Shown piece by piece: positions 40,464-50,714 of a stretch of 64,000 nt of DNA (positions within the stretch are counted from its first letter, which is position 1; the number at the start of each line of letters is the position of its first letter). A model generated the notes under the pieces. That model was not told the DNA's origin, ran no database searches, and worked only from the letters and a program-made list of their open reading frames with translations. The translations under genes and the position numbers were made by a program. The DNA comes from Streptococcus mitis subsp. hohhotensis (GTDB lineage Bacteria > Bacillota > Bacilli > Lactobacillales > Streptococcaceae). The stretch lies in the NCBI RefSeq assembly GCF_020089495.2, contig NZ_JAIRCA020000002.1:1-64000 (forward strand), written 5' to 3'.

Positions 40464-41417
40464 ATGTTTGTTGCGAGAGATACTAGGGGAGAATTGGTAA
40501 ATGTGTTAGAGGATAAGCTTGAGAAGCAAGCCTACACCTGCCCGGCTTGTGGAGGTCAGCTCCGTTTGCGGCAAGGACCAAGTGTCCGAACCCATTTTGC
40601 CCATAAATCTTTAAAAGACTGTGATTTTTCATTTGAAAATGAAAGCCCAGAACACTTGACAAATAAGGAAGTTCTTTATCAGTGGTTGAAAAAAGAGACA
40701 GAGGTACAATTAGAACACCCGCTTCCAGAGCTTAAACAGATTGCGGATATATTTGTAAATGGCAATCTAGCTCTAGAGGTTCAGTGTAGCCCCTTGCCTC
40801 AAATAGTTCTTAAAGAGCGCAGTGAGGGTTACCGTAGTCAGGGGTACCAAGTACTGTGGTTGCTGGGTCAAAAACTGTGGCTCAAAGACCGCTTGACTCG
40901 TCTGCAACAAGGTTTTCTCTATTTCAGTCAAAACATGGGATTTTATGTTTGGGAAGTAGACAAGGAAAAACAGGTTTTAAGGCTTAAATATCTCATCCAC
41001 CAGGATCTCAGAGGCAGACTCTATTATCAAATCAAGGAATTTCCCTATGCTCACGGTAGTCTACTGGAGATATTACGTTTTCCCTATAAGAAACAAAAAA
41101 TATCTCATTTTACAGTTTCTCAGGACAAGGACATCTGTCGCTATATCCGACAACAACTGTACTATCAAAATCCCTTTTGGATGAAAGAACAAGCAGAAGC
41201 CTATCAAAAGGGAGAAAATCTCCTAACTTATGGACTAAAAGAATTGTATCCACAAATAAGACCACTAGTAGGTAATTTTTGCCAAATTGATCAAGATTTG
41301 ACTCGCTATTATCAGTATTTTCAAACCTATTATCAACAAAATCCTCAAAATGATTGGCAAAAGCTCTATCCACCAGCCTTTTATCAGCAATATTTCTTAA
41401 AAAATATGGTAGAATAG
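40464..41417 (+). CDS. coiA: Competence protein CoiA
   Basis: Late competence protein needed in transformation, nuclease-like (restriction-endonuclease fold) with a role in recombination of incoming DNA. 317 residues. An N-terminal zinc-type pair (YTCPACGGQLRLRQG), HFAHKSLKDC, and the nuclease-like segment IADIFVNGNLALEVQCS (Asp, Glu) are seen. AGGAGGG precedes the start. com-box driven; pepF follows after 18 bases and may also be induced in competence. Confidence 0.95.
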   Translation: MFVARDTRGELVNVLEDKLEKQAYTCPACGGQLRLRQGPSVRTHFAHKSLKDCDFSFENESPEHLTNKEVLYQWLKKETEVQLEHPLPELKQIADIFVNGNLALEVQCSPLPQIVLKERSEGYRSQGYQVLWLLGQKLWLKDRLTRLQQGFLYFSQNMGFYVWEVDKEKQVLRLKYLIHQDLRGRLYYQIKEFPYAHGSLLEILRFPYKKQKISHFTVSQDKDICRYIRQQLYYQNPFWMKEQAEAYQKGENLLTYGLKELYPQIRPLVGNFCQIDQDLTRYYQYFQTYYQQNPQNDWQKLYPPAFYQQYFLKNMVE

Positions 41418-41435
41418 AAAGGATGGAGGAATCTA

Positions 41436-43238
41436 ATGATATTACAAAGACATGAAATAAATGAAAAAGATACATGGGATCTATCAACGATTTACCCAAC
41501 TGACCAGGCTTGGGAAGAAGCCTTAAAAGAGTTAACAGAAAAATTGGAGACAGTAGCCCAGTATGAAGGCCATCTCTTGGATAGTGCGGATAGCCTACTC
41601 GAAATTACTGAATTTTCTCTTGATATGGAGCGCCAGATGGAGAAGCTTTACGTTTATGCTCATATGAAAAATGACCAGGACACTCGTGAAGCCAAGTATC
41701 AAGAGTACTATGCCAAGGCCATGACTCTCTATAGCCAGCTGGACCAAGCCTTTTCATTCTATGAGCCTGAATTTATGGAAATTAGTGAAAAGCAGTATGC
41801 TGACTTTTTAGAGGCTCAACCAAAATTGCAGGTTTATCAACACTATTTTGACAAGCTTTTGCAAGGCAAGGAACACGTTCTTTCACAACGAGAAGAAGAG
41901 CTATTGGCTGGAGCTGGAGAAATCTTTGGTTCGGCAAGTGAAACATTTGCTATTTTAGATAATGCAGATATCGTCTTTCCATTTGTTAAAGATGAAGATG
42001 GTAACGAAGTACAATTATCACATGGCGTTTATATGCGTTTGATGGAGTCTAAAAACCGTGAGGTGCGTCGTGGTGCTTATCAAGCTCTTTATGTGACTTA
42101 TGAACAATTCCAACATACCTATGCCAAAACCTTGCAAACCAATGTTAAGGTTCAAAACTACCGTGCCAAAGTTCGCAACTACAAGAGTGCGCGTCATGCA
42201 GCCCTAGCGGCCAATTTTGTTCCAGAGATTGTTTATGACAATTTGGTGGCAGCAGTTCGCAAGCATTTGCCACTCTTGCATCGTTACCTTGAGCTTCGTT
42301 CAAAAATCTTGGGAATTTCAGACCTCAAGATGTACGATGTCTACACACCACTTTCATCTGTTGAATATAGTTTCACCTACCAAGAAGCCTTGAAAAAAGC
42401 AGAAGAAGCCTTGGCAGTCTTGGGTGAGGATTACTTGAGCCGTGTCAAACGTGCCTTCAGCGAGCGTTGGATTGATGTTTACGAAAATCAAGGCAAGCGT
42501 TCAGGGGCTTACTCTGGTGGTTCTTACGATACTAATGCCTTTATGCTTCTTAACTGGCAGGACAATCTAGACAATCTCTTTACCCTTGTCCATGAGACTG
42601 GTCACAGTATGCACTCAAGCTATACTCGTGAAACTCAGCCTTATGTTTACGGAGATTATTCTATCTTCTTGGCTGAGATTGCTTCAACCACTAATGAAAA
42701 TATCTTGACGGAGAAATTATTGGAAGAAGTAGAAGATGATGCAACGCGCTTTGCTATTCTCAATAACTTCTTAGATGGTTTCCGTGGAACAGTTTTCCGC
42801 CAAACTCAATTTGCTGAGTTTGAACACGCCATTCACCAAGCGGATCAAAATGGTGAAGTCTTGACAAGCGATTTCTTAAATAAACTCTACGCAGACTTGA
42901 ACCAAGAGTATTATGGTTTGAGTAAGGAAGACAATCCTGAAATCCAATACGAGTGGGCTCGCATTCCACACTTCTACTATAACTACTATGTATATCAATA
43001 TTCAACAGGCTTTGCAGCAGCCTCAGCCTTGGCTGAAAAGATTGTCCATGGTAGTCAAGAAGACCGTGACCGCTATATCGACTACCTCAAGGCAGGTAAA
43101 TCTGACTATCCACTTAATGTCATGAGAAAAGCTGGAGTTGATATGGAGAAGGAAGACTACCTCAACGATGCCTTTGCAGTCTTCGAACGTCGTTTGAATG
43201 AGTTTGAAGCCCTTGTTGAAAAATTGGGATTGGCATAA
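41436..43238 (+). CDS. pepF: Oligoendopeptidase F
   Basis: Cytoplasmic M3 zinc metallopeptidase that cleaves oligopeptides, 600 residues. Zinc motif HETGHSMHS near residue 386, with the downstream Glu in [20 protein letters not shown] precedes the start. Sits between coiA and an O-methyltransferase, both close, so probably one transcript; this order is widespread in streptococci as far as I recall. Confidence 0.94.
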   Translation: MILQRHEINEKDTWDLSTIYPTDQAWEEALKELTEKLETVAQYEGHLLDSADSLLEITEFSLDMERQMEKLYVYAHMKNDQDTREAKYQEYYAKAMTLYSQLDQAFSFYEPEFMEISEKQYADFLEAQPKLQVYQHYFDKLLQGKEHVLSQREEELLAGAGEIFGSASETFAILDNADIVFPFVKDEDGNEVQLSHGVYMRLMESKNREVRRGAYQALYVTYEQFQHTYAKTLQTNVKVQNYRAKVRNYKSARHAALAANFVPEIVYDNLVAAVRKHLPLLHRYLELRSKILGISDLKMYDVYTPLSSVEYSFTYQEALKKAEEALAVLGEDYLSRVKRAFSERWIDVYENQGKRSGAYSGGSYDTNAFMLLNWQDNLDNLFTLVHETGHSMHSSYTRETQPYVYGDYSIFLAEIASTTNENILTEKLLEEVEDDATRFAILNNFLDGFRGTVFRQTQFAEFEHAIHQADQNGEVLTSDFLNKLYADLNQEYYGLSKEDNPEIQYEWARIPHFYYNYYVYQYSTGFAAASALAEKIVHGSQEDRDRYIDYLKAGKSDYPLNVMRKAGVDMEKEDYLNDAFAVFERRLNEFEALVEKLGLA

Positions 43239-43239
43239 G

Positions 43240-43953
43240 ATGGTTGAATCATATAGCAAGAATGCCAACCATAACATGCGTCGTCCTGTCGTCAAGGAAG
43301 AAATTGTGGACTTAATGCGTCAGCGTCAAAAGCAAGTCACAGGATCTTTGAAAGAATTAGAAGACTTTGCCCGCAAGGAAAATATTCCCATTATTCCCCA
43401 TGAAACGGTAGCTTATTTCCGTTTTCTCATGGAAACCATACAACCTAAAAACATTCTGGAAATTGGGACGGCTATCGGTTTTTCAGCCCTCTTGATGGCG
43501 GAACATGCGCCAAAGGCCAAGATTACAACCATTGACCGCAATCCAGAGATGATTGGATTTGCCAAGGAAAATTTCGCCCAGTTTGACAGTCGCAAGCAAA
43601 TCACTCTCCTAGAGGGAGATGCGGTAGATGTCTTATCTACCCTGACAGAGTCCTATGATTTCGTCTTTATGGATTCAGCCAAGTCTAAATACATCGTCTT
43701 TCTGCCAGAAATCCTCAAACATTTGGACGTTGGAGGTGTGGTTGTCTTGGATGATATTTTCCAAGGTGGAGATGTTGCCAAGGACATTATGGAAGTCCGT
43801 CGAGGTCAGCGAACCATTTATCGAGGCCTTCAAAGACTATTTGATGCAACTTTAGACAATCCAGGACTCACCGCAACACTAGTACCTCTGGGAGACGGCA
43901 TTCTCATGCTTCGTAAAAATCTAGCAGATGTTCAATTGCCTGACAGCGAATGA
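43240..43953 (+). CDS. SAM-dependent O-methyltransferase family 3
   Basis: 237-residue class I methyltransferase of the catechol/caffeoyl-CoA type. NILEIGTAIGFSALLMAEH (SAM loop, near 70), FVFMDSAKSKY and VVLDDIF (metal-site aspartates) are visible. In B. subtilis the related TrmR modifies tRNA; that is a plausible role here but not proven by sequence. The start at 43240 follows the pepF stop by one base. Confidence 0.85.
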   Translation: MVESYSKNANHNMRRPVVKEEIVDLMRQRQKQVTGSLKELEDFARKENIPIIPHETVAYFRFLMETIQPKNILEIGTAIGFSALLMAEHAPKAKITTIDRNPEMIGFAKENFAQFDSRKQITLLEGDAVDVLSTLTESYDFVFMDSAKSKYIVFLPEILKHLDVGGVVVLDDIFQGGDVAKDIMEVRRGQRTIYRGLQRLFDATLDNPGLTATLVPLGDGILMLRKNLADVQLPDSE

Positions 43954-43954
43954 T

Positions 43955-43986
43955 TTTCAGAAAAATTTAAGAAAATATAGTAAAAT
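43955..43986 (+). promoter_or_regulatory. CiaR-type direct repeat and prsA promoter
   Basis: TTTCAG (43955-43960), five bases, TTTAAG (43966-43971): one mismatch from the CiaR consensus TTTAAG-N5-TTTAAG. A -10 TAAAAT follows at 43981-43986, 9 bases away, the spacing seen at CiaR-activated promoters. Confidence 0.65.
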
Positions 43987-44019
43987 AGATAGAGTAACAC
44001 TTATCTCAAAGGAGTAGAC

Positions 44020-44958
44020 ATGAAGAAAAAACTATTGGCAGGAGCCATTACACTATTATCAGTAGCAACTTTAGCAGCTTGTTCGAAAGGTTCAGAAGGG
44101 GCAGACCTTATCAGCATGAAAGGAGATGTTATCACAGAACATCAATTTTATGAGCAAGTGAAAAGCAATCCTTCAGCTCAACAAGTGTTGTTGAACTTGA
44201 CCATCCAAAAAGTATTTGAGAAGCAATATGGCTCAGAAGTAGATGACAAAGAAGTCAACGATACTATTGCAGAAGAAGAAAAACAATATGGTGAGAACTA
44301 CCAACGTGTCTTGTCACAAGCAGGAATGACTCTTGAAACACGTAAAGCTCAAATTCGTACAAGTAAATTAGTTGAGTTGGCAGTTAAAAAAGCAGCAGAA
44401 GCTGAATTGACAGATGATGCCTATAAGAAAGCATTTGACGAATACACTCCAGATGTAACGGCTCAAATCATCCGTTTGGACAATGAAGACAAGGCTAAAG
44501 AAATTCTTGAAAAAGCCAAAGCTAGTGATGCAGACTTTGCTCAATTAGCTAAAGATAACTCAACTGATGAGAAAACTAAAGCGAATGGTGGAGAAATCAC
44601 CTTTGATTCTGCTTCAACAGAAGTACCAGAACAAGTTAAGAAAGCGGCATTTGCTCTAGATGTAAACGGTGTTTCTGATGTGATCACAGCCGCTGGCACA
44701 CAAGCTTACAGTAGCCAATATTACATTGTAAAACTCATTAAGAAAACAGAAAAATCATCTAATATCGATGACTACAAAGAAAAATTAAAAACTGTTATCT
44801 TGACTCAAAAACAAAATGATTCAACATTTGTTCAAAGCATTATCGGAAAAGAATTACAAGCAGCTAATATCAAGGTTAAAGATCAAGCCTTCCAAAATAT
44901 CTTTACCCAATATATCGGTGGTGGAGATTCAAGCTCAAGCAGTTCATCAAAAGAATAA
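44020..44958 (+). CDS. prsA: Foldase lipoprotein PrsA (PpmA)
   Basis: Extracytoplasmic folding factor of the parvulin peptidyl-prolyl isomerase type. 312 residues: lipoprotein signal with lipobox LAAC and lipidated Cys21, parvulin domain (about 145-240, TAQIIRLDNEDKAKEIL through YYIVKLIKK), and a Ser-rich tail. Substrate of LspA. AAAGGAG precedes the start. Preceded by a CiaR-like repeat, so likely under the CiaRH two-component system. Confidence 0.93.
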   Translation: MKKKLLAGAITLLSVATLAACSKGSEGADLISMKGDVITEHQFYEQVKSNPSAQQVLLNLTIQKVFEKQYGSEVDDKEVNDTIAEEEKQYGENYQRVLSQAGMTLETRKAQIRTSKLVELAVKKAAEAELTDDAYKKAFDEYTPDVTAQIIRLDNEDKAKEILEKAKASDADFAQLAKDNSTDEKTKANGGEITFDSASTEVPEQVKKAAFALDVNGVSDVITAAGTQAYSSQYYIVKLIKKTEKSSNIDDYKEKLKTVILTQKQNDSTFVQSIIGKELQAANIKVKDQAFQNIFTQYIGGGDSSSSSSSKE

Positions 44959-44963
44959 AACAG

Positions 44964-44988
44964 AAAAGGGCCAAGTGCTCTTTTTCTT
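44964..44988 (+). terminator. Terminator after prsA
   Basis: AAAAGGGC (44964-44971) pairs with GCTCTTTT (44977-44984), then Ts. Confidence 0.6.
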
Positions 44989-45040
44989 ATGACAAAAATG
45001 GTCTATCTGAGGGATAAGAGTTTTTTTCTTTCGGAAAAAA

Positions 45041-45049
45041 TGGTATAAT
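45041..45049 (+). promoter_or_regulatory. ftsW promoter
   Basis: Extended -10 TG-G-TATAAT (TATAAT 45044-45049); leader of about 65 bases. Confidence 0.55.
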
Positions 45050-45119
45050 AGCAATCAAAACTAGAAAACAAACGGAATTTGGGAAGCAATTGTGTTGTTC
45101 TCATTAGATTGGTGATACT

Positions 45120-46343
45120 ATGAAGATTAGTAAAAGGCACCTATTAAATTATTCTATTCTAGTTCCTTACTTGCTTTTATCTATTTTGGGCTTGATTGTG
45201 GTTTATTCGACAACCAGTGCTATTTTAATTCAAGAAGGCCAAAGTGCACTGCAATTGGTCCGAAGTCAGGGACTATTTTGGATATTTAGTTTGATACTGA
45301 TTGCCTTGATATATAAGTTGAAACTGAATTTTTTAAGAAACGAACGTCTTCTATTTATCGTTATGTTCGTTGAGCTGATTCTATTAGCCTTGGCTCGGAT
45401 AATTGGTATTCCTGTCAATGGAGCCTATGGCTGGATTTCTGTAGGACCTTTGACCATTCAGCCAGCCGAATATTTGAAAATTATTATTATTTGGTATTTA
45501 GCAAACAGATTTTCCAAACAACAAGAGGATATAGCTATTTATGATTTTCAAGTTTTGACACAGAATCAGTGGCTTCCTCGTGCATTTAATGACTGGCGCT
45601 TTGTTCTCTTTGTACTGATTGGGAGCCTTGCTATTTTCCCAGATTTGGGGAATGCTTCTATTTTAGCTTTGGTTGCCTTGATTATGTATACGATTAGTGG
45701 TATCGCTTATAGATGGTTTATTGCCTTTTTGGGAATTTTGGTAGGAGTTTCTGCCCTATCCTTATCACTGATTTCTTTTATTGGGGTTGATAAGTTTTCA
45801 AAAATTCCAATATTTGGCTACGTTGCTAAGCGTTTCAGTGCCTACTTTAATCCCTTTGCTGATTTGGCAGGAGCAGGCCACCAACTTGCAAATTCCTACT
45901 TTGCCATGGTAAATGGTGGTTGGTTTGGTCTAGGTTTAGGAAATTCAATTGAAAAACGTGGCTATTTACCAGAGGCCCATACAGATTTTGTATTTTCTAT
46001 TGTCATCGAAGAATTTGGATTTGTAGGAGCCAGCTTGATTTTATCACTTGTCTTTTTCCTTATTTTACGAATCATCCTAGTAGGAATTCGTGCTAAGAAT
46101 CCCTTTAATTCTATGATGGCGATTGGGGTTGGGGGGATGATGTTGATCCAGGTCTTTGTCAATATCGGTGGAATTTCTGGTATTATTCCTTCGACAGGAG
46201 TAACCTTCCCTTTCTTATCGCAAGGAGGGAACAGTCTCCTAGTCTTGTCTGTAGCCATCGCCTTTGTCTTAAATATTGATGCAAGTGAAAAGCGTGCTCA
46301 ATTGTATGAGGAGTTAGAAGCTCACTCCTCAAACTATATGTAG
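45120..46343 (+). CDS. ftsW: SEDS glycosyltransferase FtsW
   Basis: Septal peptidoglycan polymerase, partner of a class B PBP. 407 residues with about ten membrane segments and SEDS signatures: GAYGWISVGPLTIQPAEYLK (near 100-119) and the C-terminal PSTGVTFPFLSQGGNSLL. The ribosome site is weak. Followed 24 bases later by ppc, a streptococcal arrangement. Confidence 0.93.
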   Translation: MKISKRHLLNYSILVPYLLLSILGLIVVYSTTSAILIQEGQSALQLVRSQGLFWIFSLILIALIYKLKLNFLRNERLLFIVMFVELILLALARIIGIPVNGAYGWISVGPLTIQPAEYLKIIIIWYLANRFSKQQEDIAIYDFQVLTQNQWLPRAFNDWRFVLFVLIGSLAIFPDLGNASILALVALIMYTISGIAYRWFIAFLGILVGVSALSLSLISFIGVDKFSKIPIFGYVAKRFSAYFNPFADLAGAGHQLANSYFAMVNGGWFGLGLGNSIEKRGYLPEAHTDFVFSIVIEEFGFVGASLILSLVFFLILRIILVGIRAKNPFNSMMAIGVGGMMLIQVFVNIGGISGIIPSTGVTFPFLSQGGNSLLVLSVAIAFVLNIDASEKRAQLYEELEAHSSNYM

Positions 46344-46367
46344 AGCTGATAGTGGAAAGGATTACCT

Positions 46368-49064
46368 ATGTCTCTTCAAAAATTAGAAAACTATAGTAAT
46401 AAAGCTGTCGTGCAAGAAGAAGTATTGATTTTAACAGAATTGTTAGAAGATATCACTAAAAATATGCTTGCCCCAGAGACTTTTGAAAAAATCATGCAGT
46501 TGAAAGAATTGTCAACTCAAGAAGATTATCAAGGCTTGAACCAATTGGTTACTAGTCTGTCAAATGATGAAATGGCTTATATTTCACGCTATTTCTCAAT
46601 TTTGCCTCTCTTGATTAATATTTCAGAAGACGTGGATTTGGCTTATGAAATCAACCACCAAAATAATATTGATCAAGATTATCTTGGTAAGTTGTCAGCA
46701 ACGATCAAAATGGTTGCTGAAAAAGAAAATGCGGTTGAAATTCTAGAACACTTGAATGTTGTCCCTGTTTTGACAGCCCATCCAACACAAGTTCAACGTA
46801 AGAGTATGCTGGATTTGACCAACCATATCCACACCCTCTTGCGTAAGTATCGTGATGTGAAATTAGGCTTGATTAATAAGGAAAAATGGCATAATGATCT
46901 CCGTCGTTACATTGAGATTATCATGCAGACAGACATGATTCGTGAAAAGAAATTGAAAGTAACCAATGAAATCACGAATGTTATGGAATACTACAATAGT
47001 TCATTCCTGAAGGCAGTTCCTCATTTGACTGCTGAGTACAAGCGTCTGGCTAAAAAACATGGCTTGGAGTTAAAACATCCTAAACCAATTACCATGGGAA
47101 TGTGGATTGGTGGAGACCGTGATGGGAATCCTTTTGTTACAGCAGATACTTTGAAACAATCTGCTATGACTCAGTGTGAAGTCATCATGAACTACTATGA
47201 TGAAAAGATTTACCAACTTTATCGTGAGTTCTCTCTCTCAACCAGTATTGTCAATGTGAGCAAGCAAGTCAGAGAAATGGCTCGTCAATCCAAGGATAAC
47301 TCGATCTACCGTGAAAAAGAGCTTTACCGCCGTGCCTTATTTGATATTCAGTCAAAAATCCAAGCAACAAAAACCTATCTGATTGAGGATAAGGAAGTTG
47401 GGGCTCGCTATGAAACGGCCAATGATTTTTATAAGGATTTGATTACTATTCGTGATTCCCTCTTGGAAAATAAGGGTGAAGCACTGATTTCTGGTGATTT
47501 TGTGGAGTTGATCCAGGCAGTTGAAATTTTTGGTTTCTATTTGGCATCTATTGACATGCGTCAAGATTCTAGTGTTCATGAGGCCTGTGTAGCTGAACTC
47601 TTGAAATCAGCAGGTATTCATTCGCATTATAGTGAACTAAGTGAAGAAGAAAAATGCCAGCTGCTTTTGAAAGAATTAGAAGAAGATCCACGTATTCTTT
47701 CTGCCACTCACGTTGAAAAATCAGAGTTACTTGAAAAAGAATTAGCAATCTTTAAGGCTGCTCGTAAGTTGAAAGATAAGTTGGGAGATGATGTTATTCG
47801 TCAGACTATCATTTCACATGCAACCAGCGTATCAGACATGCTGGAATTGGCTATCTTGCTAAAAGAAGTAGGGCTAGTTGATAAAGAAAGAGCCCGTGTC
47901 CAAATCGTTCCTCTCTTTGAAACAATCGAGGACTTGGACCACTCAGAAGAAACCATGAGAGAATACCTTTCTCTTCCTCTTGCTAAGAAATGGATTGCTT
48001 CACGCAATAACTATCAAGAAATCATGCTGGGCTACTCTGACAGTAATAAAGATGGTGGTTACTTATCATCATGTTGGACTCTCTACAAGGCTCAACAACA
48101 ATTGACTGCTATTGGAGATGAATTTGGCGTTAAGGTTACCTTCTTCCATGGTCGCGGTGGGACTGTCGGTCGTGGTGGTGGACCAACCTATGAAGCCATC
48201 ACATCTCAACCGCTCAAGTCTATCAAGGATCGTATCCGTTTGACGGAGCAGGGTGAAGTAATTGGGAATAAATACGGTAATAAAGACGCAGCTTACTATA
48301 ACCTTGAAATGCTAGTATCTGCAGCCATTAACCGTATGATTACTCAGAAGAAGAGCGATACAAATACTTCAAATCGTTATGAAGCTATTATGGACCAAGT
48401 AGTGGACCGTAGTTACGATATCTACCGTGATTTAGTTTTTGGGAATGACCATTTCTATGATTATTTCTTCGAGTCAAGTCCAATCAAGGCTATTTCAAGC
48501 TTTAACATTGGTTCTCGTCCAGCCGCTCGTAAGACGATTACTGAAATCGGTGGTTTGAGAGCCATCCCTTGGGTATTCTCATGGTCGCAAAGTCGCGTCA
48601 TGTTCCCTGGTTGGTATGGGGTTGGTTCAAGCTTCAAGGAATTTATCGATAAAAATCCAGAGAATATCGCTATCTTACGAGATATGTACCAAAACTGGCC
48701 TTTCTTCCAATCGCTTCTTTCAAATGTCGACATGGTCTTGTCAAAATCAAATATGAATATTGCTTTTGAATATGCTAAACTTTGTGAAGATGATCAAGTA
48801 AAAGCAATCTATGAGACTATTTTAAATGAATGGCAAGTTACCAAGGAAGTCATCTTGGCTATCGAAGGTTATGATGAACTCTTGGCTGAAAATCCATATC
48901 TAAAAGCAAGTTTGGATTACCGTATGCCTTACTTTAATATCCTTAACTATATCCAGTTGGAGTTGATTAAACGTCAACGCCGAGGAGAATTATCAAGCGA
49001 CCAAGAAAAATTAATCCATACAACCATCAACGGAATTGCGACAGGATTGCGTAATTCAGGCTGA
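46368..49064 (+). CDS. ppc: Phosphoenolpyruvate carboxylase
   Basis: Carboxylates phosphoenolpyruvate to oxaloacetate, supplying aspartate in an organism with an incomplete citric acid cycle. 898 residues with active-site His in [13 protein letters not shown] (near 142), the [15 protein letters not shown] loop, and the C-terminal LRNSG end typical of the enzyme. GTGGAAAGGA precedes the start. A strong terminator follows. Confidence 0.97.
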   Translation: MSLQKLENYSNKAVVQEEVLILTELLEDITKNMLAPETFEKIMQLKELSTQEDYQGLNQLVTSLSNDEMAYISRYFSILPLLINISEDVDLAYEINHQNNIDQDYLGKLSATIKMVAEKENAVEILEHLNVVPVLTAHPTQVQRKSMLDLTNHIHTLLRKYRDVKLGLINKEKWHNDLRRYIEIIMQTDMIREKKLKVTNEITNVMEYYNSSFLKAVPHLTAEYKRLAKKHGLELKHPKPITMGMWIGGDRDGNPFVTADTLKQSAMTQCEVIMNYYDEKIYQLYREFSLSTSIVNVSKQVREMARQSKDNSIYREKELYRRALFDIQSKIQATKTYLIEDKEVGARYETANDFYKDLITIRDSLLENKGEALISGDFVELIQAVEIFGFYLASIDMRQDSSVHEACVAELLKSAGIHSHYSELSEEEKCQLLLKELEEDPRILSATHVEKSELLEKELAIFKAARKLKDKLGDDVIRQTIISHATSVSDMLELAILLKEVGLVDKERARVQIVPLFETIEDLDHSEETMREYLSLPLAKKWIASRNNYQEIMLGYSDSNKDGGYLSSCWTLYKAQQQLTAIGDEFGVKVTFFHGRGGTVGRGGGPTYEAITSQPLKSIKDRIRLTEQGEVIGNKYGNKDAAYYNLEMLVSAAINRMITQKKSDTNTSNRYEAIMDQVVDRSYDIYRDLVFGNDHFYDYFFESSPIKAISSFNIGSRPAARKTITEIGGLRAIPWVFSWSQSRVMFPGWYGVGSSFKEFIDKNPENIAILRDMYQNWPFFQSLLSNVDMVLSKSNMNIAFEYAKLCEDDQVKAIYETILNEWQVTKEVILAIEGYDELLAENPYLKASLDYRMPYFNILNYIQLELIKRQRRGELSSDQEKLIHTTINGIATGLRNSG

Positions 49065-49075
49065 TACCTATCAAG

Positions 49076-49103
49076 CTTCCCCTTTTCTATAGGGGAAGTT
49101 TTT
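49076..49103 (+). terminator. Terminator after ppc
   Basis: CTTCCCC (49076-49082) pairs with GGGGAAG (49092-49098), then five Ts. Confidence 0.75.
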
Positions 49104-49132
49104 GAATAGTTCAAAAAAATGCTAAAAGAGTC

Positions 49133-49160
49133 TTGACAAGTAGTTGAAAAATGATATAAT
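49133..49160 (+). promoter_or_regulatory. trpXYZ promoter
   Basis: TTGACA (49133-49138), 16-base spacer, TATAAT (49155-49160) with extended TG; very strong. Confidence 0.8.
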
Positions 49161-49166
49161 TTAACC

Positions 49167-49405
49167 ATTCAGAAAAGTAATCATATAAACTTTTTAGAGA
49201 GTCTGTGGTAGCTGAAAACAGATAAGTGGTGATGATGAAAATTGGGCTGAATGTTATTTAGAATTTGAAATCATAAAAATTCGGTGAGCACACCTTACAG
49301 TGCATCTCGTTATTGCGAGACAGAGCGATAGGGAAATTCCCTATAATTGAGGTGGTACCGCGCATCGACGTCCTCACACAAGTTTTTTGTGTGAGGACTT
49401 TTTTT
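49167..49405 (+). promoter_or_regulatory. T-box riboswitch, tryptophan type
   Basis: Leader with the T-box core GAGGTGGTACCGCG (49349-49362) and a terminator: GTCCTCACACAA (49370-49381) with its exact complement (49387-49398) and seven Ts. In the stem I region the likely specifier is TGG (49243-49245, in AAAATTGGGCTGAA), the Trp codon. Uncharged tRNA-Trp would open the terminator and switch on the transporter. The specifier assignment is by eye. Confidence 0.88.
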
Positions 49406-49448
49406 GATGGAGGTTAGTATGGAAAGAAAACGATGGCGTCGCTTGTTT

Positions 49449-49599
49449 ATACTCAATGAAAATCAAAGTACAAACTAGGAAGCTAGCCGCAGGTTGCTCA
49501 AAGCACTGCTTTGAGGTTGTGGATAGAACTGACGAAGTCAGTAACCATAGCTACGGCAAAGTGAAGCTGAAGTGGTTTGAAGAGATTTTCGAAGATTAT
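49449..49599 (-). repeat. BOX element in the trpXYZ leader
   Basis: 151-bp BOX, boxC-boxB-boxA in this orientation, starting ATACTCAATGAAAATC and ending GAGATTTTCGAAGATTAT, with one boxB. It lies between the T-box terminator and trpX, so it is transcribed in every read-through message. Together with the T-box it fills the 579-base gap after ppc. Confidence 0.92.
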
Positions 49600-49643
49600 T
49601 AGATAAGTGAAGTATTTTAAAGGAATAAAAAAGGAGAAATAGA

Positions 49644-50639
49644 ATGAAAAATAAACGTTTAATTGGAATTATCGTTGCATTAGCAGTCTTAGTAGCAGGA
49701 AGTTTGATTTACTCTTCAATGAATAAACCAGAAGCTAAGAATGAGAAAAAAGTTGCCAAAGTTGGTGTCCTTCAGTTTGTCAGCCATCCATCTCTTGACT
49801 TGATTTATAAAGGAATTCAAGATGGACTTTCAGAAGAAGGTTATAAAGATGACCAAGTTAAAATCGATTTTATGAACTCAGAAGGTGACCAAAGTAAGGT
49901 TGCGACAATGAGTAAACAATTGGTTGCAAATGGCAATGACCTTGTGGTTGGTATTGCAACACCAGCTGCTCAAGGTTTGGCTAGCGCCACAAAAGACTTA
50001 CCGGTTATCATGGCTGCTATTACAGACCCAATTGGTGCTAATTTGGTTAAAGATTTGAAAAAACCAGGTGGCAACATTACAGGGGTGTCTGACCACAATC
50101 CAGCTCAACAACAAGTTGAACTCATCAAGGCTCTAACACCAAATGTGAAAACAATCGGAGCTCTTTACTCAAGTAGCGAAGACAATTCAAAAACTCAAGT
50201 TGAAGAATTTAAGGCTTATGCTGAAAAAGCAGGTTTGACAGTGGAAACATTTGCAGTTCCTTCAACAAATGAAATTGCTTCAACAGTTAATGTTATGACT
50301 AGCAAGGTTGATGCTATCTGGGTTCCAATTGATAACACAATCGCATCTGCATTTTCAACAGTTGTATCAAGCAACCAATCGGCTAAGAAACCAATTTATC
50401 CAAGTGCAACTGCCATGGTAGAAGCAGGTGGTTTGGCATCCGTTGTAGTTGACCAACATGACCTTGGTGTGGCAACTGGTAAAATGATTGCGCAAGTCTT
50501 GAAAGGTGCAAAACCAGCTGATACTCCAGTCAATGTCTTTTCAACTGGTAAATCAGTTATCAATAAAAAATTGGCACAAGAGCTAGGTATTACGATTCCT
50601 GAATCTGTTCTAAAAGAAGCAGGACAAGTGATTGAATAA
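49644..50639 (+). CDS. trpX: ABC transporter substrate-binding protein, tryptophan type
   Basis: Binding protein of the TrpX/ABC sub-family (DUF534, LivJ-like fold), 331 residues. The N-terminus is a membrane segment (about 5-25) with no lipobox; in fact no Cys is seen in the protein, so it is probably anchored by an uncleaved or normal signal peptide. VGIATPAAQGLASATKDLPVIMAAITDP and GALYSSSEDNSKTQVEE are typical. AAAGGAG precedes the start. The Trp T-box upstream is the evidence for substrate. Confidence 0.85.
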   Translation: MKNKRLIGIIVALAVLVAGSLIYSSMNKPEAKNEKKVAKVGVLQFVSHPSLDLIYKGIQDGLSEEGYKDDQVKIDFMNSEGDQSKVATMSKQLVANGNDLVVGIATPAAQGLASATKDLPVIMAAITDPIGANLVKDLKKPGGNITGVSDHNPAQQQVELIKALTPNVKTIGALYSSSEDNSKTQVEEFKAYAEKAGLTVETFAVPSTNEIASTVNVMTSKVDAIWVPIDNTIASAFSTVVSSNQSAKKPIYPSATAMVEAGGLASVVVDQHDLGVATGKMIAQVLKGAKPADTPVNVFSTGKSVINKKLAQELGITIPESVLKEAGQVIE

Positions 50640-50646
50640 TCTACAA

Positions 50647-50679
50647 TGGAGGAGTTGGGGACATCTCCTCCAATTTTTT
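50647..50679 (+). terminator. Intra-operon hairpin between trpX and trpY
   Basis: TGGAGGAG (50647-50654) pairs with CTCCTCCA (50665-50672), followed by ATTTTTT. A likely partial terminator lowering permease and ATPase relative to the binding protein. Confidence 0.65.
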
Positions 50680-50714
50680 ACAATAGAAATCATATAGAAA
50701 AGGTTAAGAAACAG

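Noticed and set aside
50646..50714. Longer trpY N-terminus
   Set aside because: The extra codons encode the terminator hairpin and match no permease N-terminus.
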